A DNA stretch of 64,000 nucleotides from Pseudomonas sp. C1C7 (GCF_013359595.1 NZ_JABFMP010000016.1:62001-126000); one strand, 5' to 3'; counted from the first letter of the stretch, positions 24,132 through 32,553 are shown. Numbers and translations are program-made. The notes: generated by a model not told the origin, from the sequence alone.

Positions 24132-25517
24132 ATGAACCAAGAATTCGACGCGCTGTTCGAGCAAGACCGTGCCCACTTCATGCACCCTTCGACCCACGCC
24201 CACGACCACGCCAGCGGTGCGCTGAAGGGACGCATCATCAAGGGCGCATCGGGCATCCGCATTCGCGACCATGAAGGCCGCGAACTGATCGACGCCTTTG
24301 CCGGCCTTTACTGCGTCAACATCGGCTACGGCCGCACCGAAGTGGCGGACGCCATCTACAAGCAGGCCAAGGAGCTGGCGTACTACCACACCTACGTCGG
24401 CCACTCGACCGAGGCGATCATCGAACTGTCGAGCCGCATCATCGACTGGGCGCCGGAAGGCATGAAGAAGGTCTACTACGGCCTGTCCGGTTCCGACGCC
24501 AACGAAACCCAGATCAAGCTGGTGCGTTACTACAACAACGTGCTGGGCCGGCCGCAGAAGAAGAAAATCATCTCCCGCGACCGTGGCTACCATGGTTCGG
24601 GCATCATGACCGGCAGCCTGACCGGCCTGCCGAGCTTCCATCAGCATTTCGACCTGCCGGCCGAAGGCATCAAGCACACCGTCTGCCCGCACTGGTACCG
24701 CAAGGCGCCGACCGGCATGGATGAAGCGGCGTTCGTGCGCTACTGCGCCGACGAGCTGGAGAAAATGATCCTGGCCGAGGGCCCGGACACCGTGGCCGCG
24801 TTCATCGGCGAACCGCTGATGGGCACTGGCGGCATCATCGTTCCACCGGCGGGCTACTGGGCGGCGATTCAGGCGGTGCTGAACAAATACGACGTGCTGC
24901 TGATCGCCGACGAAGTGGTCTGCGCCTTCGGTCGCCTGGGTTCGAAAATGGGCAGCCAGCGTTATGGCATGCGTCCGGACCTGATCACCACCGCAAAAGG
25001 GCTGACCAGCGCCTATGCGCCGCTGTCGGCGGTGATCGTCGGGGAAAAGGTCTGGGACGTGATCGAAAAAGCGTCCGAATCCCACGGTCCGATGGGCCAT
25101 GGCTGGACCTACTCCGGGCACCCGATTTGTGCGGCGGCGGCCCTGGCCAACCTCGACATCCTGGAACGGGAAAACCTCACGGCCAATGCCGACAAGGTGG
25201 GTGCCTACCTCAACCGCCGGATGCGCGAAACCCTCGAAGGCCATCCGCTGGTGGGCGAAGTGCGTGGCGATGGCATGCTCGCTGCCGTGGAGTTCATGGC
25301 TGATCGCGAACAGCGCACGCCGTTCGATGCAGCGTTGAAGGTCGGTCCGAAGGTGTCCGCCGCTTGCCTTGAGCGCGGCATGGTCGCCCGGGCGATGCCC
25401 CATGGCGACATCCTCGGCTTCGCGCCGCCGCTGGTGCTGACCGAGGCCGAGGCGGATCTGATTGTGGGCATTACCAAGGATGCGATTGATCAGGTGGCGC
25501 AGGAGGTGCTGGGCTGA
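24132..25517 (+). CDS. doeD: L-2,4-diaminobutyrate transaminase DoeD (Atf)
   Basis: A 461-residue class III aminotransferase (fold type I, PLP). It transfers the 4-amino group of L-2,4-diaminobutyrate, giving aspartate semialdehyde for DoeC. The PLP lysine is K289 in TTAKGLTSAYAPLSAV, the aspartate that pairs with the pyridine nitrogen is in LLIADEVVCAFGR, and the phosphate-binding region is YYGLSGSDANETQIK. The ribosome site AAGGAGATTGCC is excellent. The gene ends just before a strong bidirectional terminator shared with convergent yhcB. Class III enzymes are hard to separate by motif; the specific role comes from its place in the ectoine cluster. Confidence 0.88.
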   Translation: MNQEFDALFEQDRAHFMHPSTHAHDHASGALKGRIIKGASGIRIRDHEGRELIDAFAGLYCVNIGYGRTEVADAIYKQAKELAYYHTYVGHSTEAIIELSSRIIDWAPEGMKKVYYGLSGSDANETQIKLVRYYNNVLGRPQKKKIISRDRGYHGSGIMTGSLTGLPSFHQHFDLPAEGIKHTVCPHWYRKAPTGMDEAAFVRYCADELEKMILAEGPDTVAAFIGEPLMGTGGIIVPPAGYWAAIQAVLNKYDVLLIADEVVCAFGRLGSKMGSQRYGMRPDLITTAKGLTSAYAPLSAVIVGEKVWDVIEKASESHGPMGHGWTYSGHPICAAAALANLDILERENLTANADKVGAYLNRRMRETLEGHPLVGEVRGDGMLAAVEFMADREQRTPFDAALKVGPKVSAACLERGMVARAMPHGDILGFAPPLVLTEAEADLIVGITKDAIDQVAQEVLG

Positions 25518-25550
25518 GTGCTATCAGCCACCACAAAACTGACAGACACA

Positions 25551-25587
25551 AAAAAGCCCCCGGACATTCACATGTCCGGGGGCTTTT
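25551..25587. terminator. Bidirectional terminator between doeD and yhcB
   Basis: AAAAGCCCCCGGACA and TGTCCGGGGGCTTTT pair perfectly around a TTCACA loop. A-run on the left and T-run on the right allow termination of both convergent genes. Confidence 0.95.
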
Positions 25588-25605
25588 TGTTGGCGCGAAG
25601 ACCGA

Positions 25606-26040
25606 CTACTTCTTCAAACCATAATGCTCATCGAGCATGCCCGGGGAATTCGGGGCTTTTGGCGCGTAGTCGCGCGGCGGTTCCTGGCTGCGCGGTGGCG
25701 TCAGGCGTTCCCGTGGAGTCTGTGTCGCGTCGGCGTGCAGGGAGGCCAGCAAGCGTTGGCGGGTCTGCTCGTCCAGGGCCAGGCGGTTGGCGCCCTCGGC
25801 GAGATGTTCCTGCACTTCCTGATAGCTCTGAGTCAGTTTCTTGACCAGCGTCGCAGTGCTGTTGAAGTGGGTCACCACCTCGTTCTGATAACTGTCGAAA
25901 CGTTCCTGAATATCGTCCAGCTGACGTTGCGTGCTGCTAGGCGCGGCATTCGGCGCAAGGCGAGCGATCAGGAATCCAATGGCGACACCCACAACCAGGG
26001 CAAGAGTCGGCAACAACCAAACTAAGAGCGAGTGTTCCAC
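25606..26040 (-). CDS. YhcB/ZapG (DUF1043) inner-membrane division-associated protein
   Basis: A 144-residue protein with one N-terminal membrane helix (LLVWLLPTLALVVGVAIGFLIA, about residues 4-26, described by its ends), a helical and probably coiled-coil segment (about 38-100) and a proline-rich C-terminus. This is the layout of YhcB/ZapG, which couples envelope synthesis and division in Enterobacteria. The chosen start is a GTG at 26040, preceded by GAGGAAGGACTC, giving MEHSLLVW; no better ATG exists. It is divergent from the hydrolase-trpS-zapE genes and convergent with doeD. Its neighbourhood next to trpS and zapE is the same as in P. aeruginosa as I remember it. Confidence 0.87.
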   Translation of the reverse strand: MEHSLLVWLLPTLALVVGVAIGFLIARLAPNAAPSSTQRQLDDIQERFDSYQNEVVTHFNSTATLVKKLTQSYQEVQEHLAEGANRLALDEQTRQRLLASLHADATQTPRERLTPPRSQEPPRDYAPKAPNSPGMLDEHYGLKK

Positions 26041-26184
26041 GAGTCCTTCCTCTATAAACGGCTTTGCTTTACGTTAACGGCTCGAACCTGCGCTGTATAC
26101 CGCGATTCGCTCGCAATAGACAGTCGCAGACAATTTGCTAGACGAGTCGACCCGATTCAAGGTCACGGAGTTCTTTCCTTGCTG

Positions 26185-26814
26185 ATGCGTGAAACCCCTG
26201 TAGTGATTGATGGCCCGGTCGGTCAACTGGAAGCCCTGTACCTGGATAACGAGCAGCCGCGCGGCATTGCGCTGATCTGCCACCCCAACCCGGTGCAGGG
26301 CGGCACCATGCTCAACAAGGTGGTCTCGACCCTGCAACGCACCGCCCGCGATGCCGGCCTGATCACCCTGCGCTTCAACTACCGCGGCGTTGGCGCCAGT
26401 GAAGGCACGCACGACATGGGCACCGGCGAAGTCGATGACGCCCAGGCCGCCGCGGCATGGTTGCGGGAAAAGCGCCCGGATCTGCCGCTGACCCTGTTCG
26501 GTTTCTCCTTCGGCGGTTTCGTCGCCGCCAGCCTTGGCGGGCGCCTGGAATCCCGGGGCGAGCAGATCAAACACCTGTTCATGGTCGCCCCGGCGGTGAT
26601 GCGCCTGGGGGATCAGGATCAGCTGCCGCAACAGGGCGAACTGACCGTGATCCAGCCGGAAACCGACGAAGTCATCGTTCCGCAGGTCGTCTACGACTGG
26701 TCCGAACAACTTGAACGCCCCCATGAGCTGCTGAAAGTGGCAGAATGCGGACACTTTTTTCATGGCAAGCTGACCGATCTCAAGGATCTTATCCTGCCGC
26801 GTCTTTCGAATTGA
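26185..26814 (+). CDS. Alpha/beta hydrolase
   Basis: A 209-residue alpha/beta hydrolase of the small CocE/dienelactone-hydrolase-like type. The nucleophile elbow is LFGFSFGGF around residues 102-110, an oxyanion-like segment ICHPNPVQGGTM is near 28-40, RFNYRGVGASEG near 62-73, and the final histidine in CGHFFHG near 190. The start is uncertain: the ATG at 26185 is 14 bases from the nearest GGAG, while a TTG at 26179 is 8 bases from it. The coding frame is open further upstream, without conserved sequence. It lies 24 bases before trpS in the same direction. Substrate is unknown. Confidence 0.8.
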   Translation: MRETPVVIDGPVGQLEALYLDNEQPRGIALICHPNPVQGGTMLNKVVSTLQRTARDAGLITLRFNYRGVGASEGTHDMGTGEVDDAQAAAAWLREKRPDLPLTLFGFSFGGFVAASLGGRLESRGEQIKHLFMVAPAVMRLGDQDQLPQQGELTVIQPETDEVIVPQVVYDWSEQLERPHELLKVAECGHFFHGKLTDLKDLILPRLSN

Positions 26815-26838
26815 TTGCAGTCTGACAAGCGATTACCC

Positions 26839-28191
26839 ATGACGACTCGTACCCGTATCCTCACCGGCATCACCACCACCGGCACGCCGCACCTGGGCAA
26901 CTACGCTGGCGCCATCCGCCCGGCGATCGTCGCCAGCCGCGACAGCAATGCCGATTCGTTCTATTTCCTGGCCGACTATCACGCCCTGATCAAGTGCGAT
27001 GACCCGCTGCGCATCCAGCGCTCGCGTCTGGAAATCGCCGCGACCTGGCTGGCCGGTGGCCTGGATGTGGATCGCGTAACCTTCTACCGCCAGTCGGACA
27101 TCCCGGAAATCCCCGAGCTGACCTGGCTGCTGACTTGCGTTGCCGCCAAGGGACTGCTCAACCGCGCCCACGCCTACAAAGCCTCGGTGGACAAGAACGT
27201 CGAGACCGGCGAAGACCCGGATGCCGGTATCACCATGGGCCTGTACAGCTACCCGGTGCTGATGGCCGCGGACATCCTGATGTTCAACGCGCACAAGGTG
27301 CCGGTCGGTCGCGACCAGATCCAGCACGTGGAAATGGCCCGCGACATCGGCCAGCGCTTCAACCACCTGTTCGGCCAGGGCAAGGAGTTCTTCACCATGC
27401 CCGAAGCGCTGATCGAGGAAAGCGTCGCTACCTTGCCGGGCCTGGACGGTCGCAAAATGTCGAAGAGCTACGACAACACCATTCCGCTGTTCAGCAGCGC
27501 CAAGGACATGAAGGACGCGATTTCGCGGATCGTCACCGACTCCCGTGCCCCGGGCGAAGCGAAAGATCCGGACAATTCGCACCTGTTCACCCTGTTCCAG
27601 GCCTTCGCCACCCCGGCGCAAGCTGACGAGTTCCGCAGCGAACTGCTGCAGGGCCTGGGTTGGGGCGAGGCGAAGAACCGTCTGTTCCAGTTGCTGGACA
27701 ACGAACTGGGCGAGTCCCGCGAACGTTATCAACAGCTGATCGAGCGCCCGGCGGACCTGGAAGACATCCTGCAGCACGGCGCGAAAAAAGCCCGTGCGGT
27801 CGCGACGCCTTTCCTTCAAGAGTTGCGTGAAGCGGTGGGCCTGCGCTCCTTCGTCGCCCAGACACAAGTGGCGGCGACCACCAAGAAGAAAGCCGCCAAA
27901 GCTGCGCGTTTCGTCAGCTTCCGCGAAGACGACAGTTTCCGTTTCCGTCTGCTGGCGGCCGATGGCGAACAACTGCTGCTGTCGCGCAACTTCGCCGACG
28001 GTAAGACCGCAGGCCAGGTGACCAAGCAACTGCAAGCGGGCCAGCCACTGGACGTGCGCAGCGAAGACCTGAGCTTCAGCGTCTGGCTGGAAGGCGAGTG
28101 CGTTGCCGACAGCCCGGCTTTCGCCGACAGCGCCGCCCGCGACACTGCGATCGACGCTCTGCGCATTGCCCTGACGCCGATTCAGGAATAA
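26839..28191 (+). CDS. trpS: Tryptophanyl-tRNA synthetase TrpS (with C-terminal extension)
   Basis: Charges tRNA-Trp in the cytoplasm. The class I signature is TPHLGNYAG (HIGH equivalent, about residues 14-22) and GRKMSKSYDNT is the KMSKS motif (about 203-213). The protein has 450 residues, compared with about 335 in E. coli. The additional C-terminal part, from about residue 345, starts with a lysine/alanine linker (TTKKKAAKAARFVSF) and continues as a compact domain with FRFRLLAADGEQLLLSRNFA. Such long TrpS proteins are usual in Pseudomonas. The start ATG at 26839 fits the family; the frame is open 24 bases upstream. A hairpin with T-run follows the gene. Confidence 0.93.
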   Translation: MTTRTRILTGITTTGTPHLGNYAGAIRPAIVASRDSNADSFYFLADYHALIKCDDPLRIQRSRLEIAATWLAGGLDVDRVTFYRQSDIPEIPELTWLLTCVAAKGLLNRAHAYKASVDKNVETGEDPDAGITMGLYSYPVLMAADILMFNAHKVPVGRDQIQHVEMARDIGQRFNHLFGQGKEFFTMPEALIEESVATLPGLDGRKMSKSYDNTIPLFSSAKDMKDAISRIVTDSRAPGEAKDPDNSHLFTLFQAFATPAQADEFRSELLQGLGWGEAKNRLFQLLDNELGESRERYQQLIERPADLEDILQHGAKKARAVATPFLQELREAVGLRSFVAQTQVAATTKKKAAKAARFVSFREDDSFRFRLLAADGEQLLLSRNFADGKTAGQVTKQLQAGQPLDVRSEDLSFSVWLEGECVADSPAFADSAARDTAIDALRIALTPIQE

Positions 28192-28230
28192 CCAACGGCT
28201 CGACCCGACCAAGGGTTGATTGCCATTCCC

Positions 28231-28263
28231 ACGGGCCATCGCTAAAGTGACGGCCCGTTTTTG
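28231..28263 (+). terminator. Probable terminator after trpS
   Basis: ACGGGCC at 28231-28237 pairs with GGCCCGT at 28252-28258 and is followed by TTTTT. The 14-base loop is long, so efficiency is uncertain. A TAAAGT hexamer in the loop could be a -10 for zapE. Confidence 0.6.
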
Positions 28264-28281
28264 TTGCCTTGCTAACGAATT

Positions 28282-29376
28282 ATGACGCCCCTAGAACGAT
28301 ATCAAGCTGATCTGAAACGCCCGGAGTTCTTCCATGACGCTGCGCAGGAAACCGCCGTGCGTCATTTGCAGCGCCTGTACGACGATCTGGTCGCGGCCGA
28401 GCAGAACAAACCGGGCCTGCTGGGCAAACTGTTTGGCAAGAAGGATCAGACCCCGGTCAAGGGCCTGTATTTCTGGGGTGGCGTAGGCCGCGGCAAGACT
28501 TACCTGGTCGACACCTTCTTTGAAGCGCTGCCGTTCAAGGAAAAGACCCGTACCCACTTCCACCGCTTCATGAAGCGCGTACACGAAGAAATGAAAACCC
28601 TGGGCGGCGAGAAAAACCCGCTGACCATCATCGCCAAGCGTTTCGCCGCCGAAACCCGCGTCATCTGCTTCGATGAATTCTTCGTATCCGACATTACCGA
28701 CGCCATGATCCTCGGCACCCTGATGGAAGAGCTGTTCAAGAACGGCGTGTCCCTGGTCGCGACCTCGAACATCGTGCCGGACGGCCTGTACAAGGACGGT
28801 CTGCAACGTGCGCGTTTCCTGCCGGCCATTGCGCTGATCAAGCAGCACACCGACATCGTCAACGTCGACAGCGGCGTCGACTATCGTCTGCGCCACCTCG
28901 AACAGGCGGAACTGTTCCACTTCCCGCTCGACGAAGCCGCCCACGAAAGCCTGCGCAAGAGCTTCCGCGCGCTGACGCCGGAATGCACGGCAGCGGTCGA
29001 GAACGATGTGCTGATCATCGAAAACCGCGAAATCCGCGCCTTGCGCACCTGCGACGACGTGGCCTGGTTCGACTTCCGCGAATTGTGCGACGGCCCACGC
29101 AGCCAGAACGACTACATCGAACTGGGCAAGATCTTCCATGCCGTGCTGCTCAGCGGCGTCGAGCAGATGAGCGTCACCACCGACGACATCGCCCGTCGTT
29201 TCATCAACATGGTCGACGAGTTCTACGACCGTAACGTGAAACTGATCATTTCTGCCGAAGTGGAGCTCAAAGACCTCTACACCGGCGGACGCCTGACGTT
29301 CGAATTCCAGCGGACCCTCAGCCGGTTGCTGGAGATGCAGTCCCACGAATTCCTGTCGCGGGCGCACAAGCCGTAA
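28282..29376 (+). CDS. zapE: Cell division ATPase ZapE (AFG1 family)
   Basis: A 364-residue AFG1-type ATPase. ZapE associates with the divisome and affects FtsZ-ring stability in E. coli. The Walker A motif is GGVGRGKTYL (about residues 65-74), Walker B is VICFDEFFV (about 130-138), and the sensor-like SLVATSN lies near 156. The C-terminal conserved block is FDFRELCDGPRSQNDY and RRFINMVDEFYDRNVKL. The ATG at 28282 has no clear ribosome site, which is unusual but it is the only start that keeps the family N-terminus (MTPLERYQADLKRPEF). The gene ends in a strong terminator. Confidence 0.9.
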   Translation: MTPLERYQADLKRPEFFHDAAQETAVRHLQRLYDDLVAAEQNKPGLLGKLFGKKDQTPVKGLYFWGGVGRGKTYLVDTFFEALPFKEKTRTHFHRFMKRVHEEMKTLGGEKNPLTIIAKRFAAETRVICFDEFFVSDITDAMILGTLMEELFKNGVSLVATSNIVPDGLYKDGLQRARFLPAIALIKQHTDIVNVDSGVDYRLRHLEQAELFHFPLDEAAHESLRKSFRALTPECTAAVENDVLIIENREIRALRTCDDVAWFDFRELCDGPRSQNDYIELGKIFHAVLLSGVEQMSVTTDDIARRFINMVDEFYDRNVKLIISAEVELKDLYTGGRLTFEFQRTLSRLLEMQSHEFLSRAHKP

Positions 29377-29379
29377 AAG

Positions 29380-29407
29380 AAAAAGGCCTGCAATCGCAGG
29401 CCTTTTT
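29380..29407 (+). terminator. Rho-independent terminator after zapE
   Basis: AAAAAGGCCTGC and GCAGGCCTTTTT pair perfectly around AATC. It begins 4 bases after the zapE stop codon. Confidence 0.94.
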
Positions 29408-29430
29408 CATGGGCTTGATTCACCTCCGAA

Positions 29431-29450
29431 CCCCTGTGGGAGCGGGCTTA
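29431..29450. repeat. Single REP half-element
   Basis: CCCCTGTGGGAGCGGGCTTA matches the REP core (GTGGGAGCGRGCTT) but has no partner arm. It sits between the zapE terminator and the convergent asparaginase end. Confidence 0.6.
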
Positions 29451-29454
29451 TGCG

Positions 29455-30432
29455 TCAGCCATTTAGATACCGCCCCACCTCATCCTGCTGCTGACACCCA
29501 ATCAGCAACCACAACAGAATCCTCGCCTTGCGCGGACACACAAACCCCGCCATCGACACCCCCTTGCGAATCAAATCCATCTCCCCACCCCTGAAACCAT
29601 AAGTAGCCCGCGCCGTAGACCCGGAACCGGTACGCGTAGCGACGATCACCGGAATTTCCTTGGCGACATGCCCAATCTCCGTCGCCCAGTCAGGCGAGAC
29701 GTGACCGGCACCGAAACCTGCGATGACCAGTCCGTCGTACCCCAGCGCAACGATGTTTTCCAGCAGCAGGGTGTCGGCCGACAGCGAAGCCTCGAGCAGC
29801 GCGACTTTGTGGCTGGTCTGTTGCGGCAGGGGCAACACGACGCGCGGGTCCGGCGAGCGCAGGTAGCAAACCCGATCCTCCAACAACAGGCCCGCCGGGC
29901 CCACGTTGGGCGAGGAAAACGCCTGCAAGGCCAGCGAGTCGGTCTTGCGTAGGCTGCGCGCCAGATGAATTTGCCCGTTCATCACCACCTGAACCCCGCG
30001 CTGGCGGCTGTTCTGCGCCAGAGCCACGCGACAGGCATCCAACAGATTCGCCGGGCCGTCTGCGCCCGGTTGTGCAGCGGAACGCATCGCGCCGGTCAGC
30101 ACCAGAGGCTGGTCGTGGGGCCATAGGTAGTCGAAGAACTGCGCGGCCTCTTCGAGGGTGTCGGTGCCCTGGGTAATCACCACCCCCGCGGCACCCTGCT
30201 TGATCTGAAACTTCGCCCAGGCCAGCACGCTCAGCAAAAACTCGAAATCCTGCGAAGCGCTGGGCAGCAGGCCAAGGGTTTCCACCGTCACCCGGGCCAG
30301 CGTATTGAGCCCCGGAATGGAGGCCAGCAGGGTTTCGCCGCTGACCGACGGCGTCACTCCTTCACCGGCCTTGCCGGTTTGCATGCTCACCGTGCCGCCG
30401 AGTGCCGCGATGGCCAGTTTTGGCAGGTCCAT
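29455..30432 (-). CDS. Asparaginase (cytoplasmic, type I/II-like)
   Basis: A 325-residue asparaginase/glutaminase-family enzyme that hydrolyses L-asparagine (or a similar amide) to aspartate and ammonia. The first catalytic threonine is in IAALGGTVSM (about residue 13) and the second in ITQGTDTLEEAAQFF (about residue 92), with LTGAMRSAAQPGADGP after it. There is no signal peptide, so the protein should be cytoplasmic. The frame is open upstream into the membrane-protein gene, but the ATG at 30432 starts the conserved sequence. It is third in the minus-strand order nitrilase, membrane protein, asparaginase, with a 35-base gap. This context suggests it works on an amide brought in or produced by its neighbours. 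Confidence 0.87.
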   Translation of the reverse strand: MDLPKLAIAALGGTVSMQTGKAGEGVTPSVSGETLLASIPGLNTLARVTVETLGLLPSASQDFEFLLSVLAWAKFQIKQGAAGVVITQGTDTLEEAAQFFDYLWPHDQPLVLTGAMRSAAQPGADGPANLLDACRVALAQNSRQRGVQVVMNGQIHLARSLRKTDSLALQAFSSPNVGPAGLLLEDRVCYLRSPDPRVVLPLPQQTSHKVALLEASLSADTLLLENIVALGYDGLVIAGFGAGHVSPDWATEIGHVAKEIPVIVATRTGSGSTARATYGFRGGEMDLIRKGVSMAGFVCPRKARILLWLLIGCQQQDEVGRYLNG

Positions 30433-30467
30433 GTGATACCTCGCTCGTTTGAGATGAAAAGAGTTGA

Positions 30468-31652
30468 TTACTCCCCGAACATGAAACCGATCAGCGGCAC
30501 GATCAGTAGCGTGCTGATGGCCATCGACAGGACATTGGCGATGTAGGCGTGCATGTCGGCCGGCAGGCGTTTGGCGATTGCATGGGCCAGGGGAGGGGCC
30601 AGCAATGCGCCCAGCCAGGCGCTCGTCACCATGACTCCCCAGCTGGCGCCGTGGGTCAGGATCGACGCGGGCACGACCGAGACCAGCGGGATATAGGTGG
30701 GATACCAGCCGTGCGCCTTCCATTGGGGGCGCCAGAACAGCACGCCAATGGCGGAGGTCAGCGCCTGGGCAGCGATGATGTGCAACAGCAGGCCGGAACC
30801 GTAGGCTGGGCTTGAGGGGTTGAGGCTGTAGGCCAGCAGGGCGCCCAGCAGCAGGCCGAGGCTGGCAAGTTCATTGCCGAAGAAGGGGGCTTCGGAGAAA
30901 TCCGCCAATACCCGGCGCAGGGACCAGATGACGCCATAGTCGGGTGTCTTGGTGGGAGGGGCTGGGGGTGGCATTTCGGGGCGCGCGGACTTGACCAGGG
31001 TCGGCCAATGTCGGCAGATCAGGCAGGCCACCACGCTGGCGCTGGCCATGCCCATTACGTTGCCGATCACCGCCGGCAGGGCCAACGGATTGCACACGAA
31101 GTTGACGATCAGCAGGCACATCGGCGTGACCAGCAAAGCCCCCATGATTGCGCCGTTGATCGTGACCTTCCAGCCGCCACCGAACATCAGCACCATCGCC
31201 GCTGGCAAGGAAACGAAGGCGACAAAGGTGGGCTGCCAATCACCGGCGCTCACTGTCCAGCCCCATAACAGATTGCTTAGAAGCAGCCCCAGCAACGAAC
31301 TGGTGACCAGCCAAGGCCAAAGGCCCGTGCCATAACAAATGGCAAAACCCTGCCAGGATTTTCCCGTCCTGTTGGCCCAGTAGGCCAGGTAGGCACCGGC
31401 CAGCAAGCCGATCGAGGCGAACTCGTGTTTGTAGAAGGCCACCTCGCTGATATCGCCAAGCACCCAACGCAACCAGGCAACGGGGTCGTGCAGCGCCGAA
31501 ACCATGTCGTCGTAACCGGGCCAGTGCGCTGTCCAGATCGAACGGTTGCTCAGCCACAGCCAGATGATCAGCAACGTCGTACCGATCATCAGCAGGACAA
31601 CGGTTTTATCCACAGGGCTGAAGCGCTGATGGTTCGCGGTCGGGATATTCAT
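30468..31652 (-). CDS. Polytopic membrane protein with internal duplication, unknown family
   Basis: I do not recognise a named family. The 394-residue protein has a first membrane helix at about 17-33 and then two related halves, about 60-213 and 243-390. The halves share WLRWVLGDISEVAFYKHEFA against SLRRVLADFSEAPFFGNELA, each followed by SxGLLxGAxLAY. They also share GDWQPTFVAFVSLPAA against HGWYPTYIPLVSVVPA. Each half carries about four to five hydrophobic helices and they are joined by a proline-rich linker (PEMPPPAPPTKTP). The ATG at 31652 follows GGAGG and lies 13 bases after the nitrilase stop. Position between a nitrilase-type hydrolase and an asparaginase suggests a transporter or channel for an amide or nitrile. 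This is inference. Confidence 0.75.
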   Translation of the reverse strand: MNIPTANHQRFSPVDKTVVLLMIGTTLLIIWLWLSNRSIWTAHWPGYDDMVSALHDPVAWLRWVLGDISEVAFYKHEFASIGLLAGAYLAYWANRTGKSWQGFAICYGTGLWPWLVTSSLLGLLLSNLLWGWTVSAGDWQPTFVAFVSLPAAMVLMFGGGWKVTINGAIMGALLVTPMCLLIVNFVCNPLALPAVIGNVMGMASASVVACLICRHWPTLVKSARPEMPPPAPPTKTPDYGVIWSLRRVLADFSEAPFFGNELASLGLLLGALLAYSLNPSSPAYGSGLLLHIIAAQALTSAIGVLFWRPQWKAHGWYPTYIPLVSVVPASILTHGASWGVMVTSAWLGALLAPPLAHAIAKRLPADMHAYIANVLSMAISTLLIVPLIGFMFGE

Positions 31653-31665
31653 CGGCCTGCCTCCT

Positions 31666-32553
31666 TCAGCGCGGGAGACGAGGGTGGTGGGTGTAACCGA
31701 GCATGGAGTCGTAGAGATCGGTGCGCCGATCACGATGCAGATCGTTGAGGGCATTCCAGGTCGGCGCGCTGCGCGAACTGGTCAGGTCGATATCGGCGAA
31801 CAGGATTTCCTGCCGGTCCGCCGATGCCACGGCACCGATCGGCCAGCCGTGGGTGCCGGCAATCAGCGAACAACCCAGGTAGCGCGCGCCGCGTTCTTCG
31901 CCAATCCGGCTGGCGGCTGCGATAAACACGTTGTTGACGTGCGCTGCGGTCATTGTCAGGTACGACGCCATGCACTTGCCGGCGTCGTCGAACAGTGGCG
32001 GTGGCGTCCAGACCCAGTTGTTCAGGCTGCAAATGATATCCGCGCCTTGCTGGCTGAGGATTCGCGGCACCTCAGGGAACCAGATGTCCCAGCAGATCAG
32101 CAGCCCGATGCGGCCGATGGGCGTATCGAACACCGGAAAGCCCAGATCACCGGGCGTGAACCAGAGCTTCTCCATATTCCAGAGATGGGCCTTGCGGTAT
32201 TTGCCGATAAAACCGCACGGACCGAGCAGGACGCCCGTATTGAACAGCCGCATGCCATCGAGTTCGGCCACACCGGCTACCAGGTAAACCTTTTGTTTGC
32301 GGGCGAAGTCGATCCAGAGTTGAACGCTCGGCCCGTCCGGAACCCGCTCGGCGTGGGCGAAAGCATCCTGCCGGTTGGCGAAGAGATAACCCGTATTGCA
32401 CAGCTCCGGCAGCACGATGAGATTCGCCCCGCCGTTGACGGCCTCCTGCGCCAGTTCGAGGCTTTGGCGCAAGTTGGATTCATGATTCTCGACGCCGAAC
32501 TGAGGATCGAATTGCACGACGGCGACACGAACGGGGCTTGTTGGCTCGCTCAT
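31666..32553 (-). CDS. Nitrilase-superfamily carbon-nitrogen hydrolase
   Basis: A 295-residue cytosolic amidase or nitrilase. The Glu-Lys-Cys triad is visible: glutamate in LIVLPELCNTGY (about residue 45), lysine in GKYRKAHLWNMEK (about 120), and cysteine in LLICWDIWFPEVPR (about 155). The CWDIWFPE form of the cysteine motif is typical of amide hydrolases rather than true nitrilases, so an amide or N-carbamoyl substrate is more likely. The ATG at 32553 follows GAGG at 9 bases; the frame is open 30 bases upstream. It is the first gene of a three-gene minus-strand operon, and a GlxA-type regulator gene lies 239 bases upstream in the same direction. Confidence 0.87.
   Translation of the reverse strand: MSEPTSPVRVAVVQFDPQFGVENHESNLRQSLELAQEAVNGGANLIVLPELCNTGYLFANRQDAFAHAERVPDGPSVQLWIDFARKQKVYLVAGVAELDGMRLFNTGVLLGPCGFIGKYRKAHLWNMEKLWFTPGDLGFPVFDTPIGRIGLLICWDIWFPEVPRILSQQGADIICSLNNWVWTPPPLFDDAGKCMASYLTMTAAHVNNVFIAAASRIGEERGARYLGCSLIAGTHGWPIGAVASADRQEILFADIDLTSSRSAPTWNALNDLHRDRRTDLYDSMLGYTHHPRLPR

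Noticed and set aside
12669..25517. Ectoine cluster as a recently acquired island
   Set aside because: Base and codon use look like the neighbours, and there are no integrase, tRNA or direct-repeat borders; older gain or differential loss is as likely.
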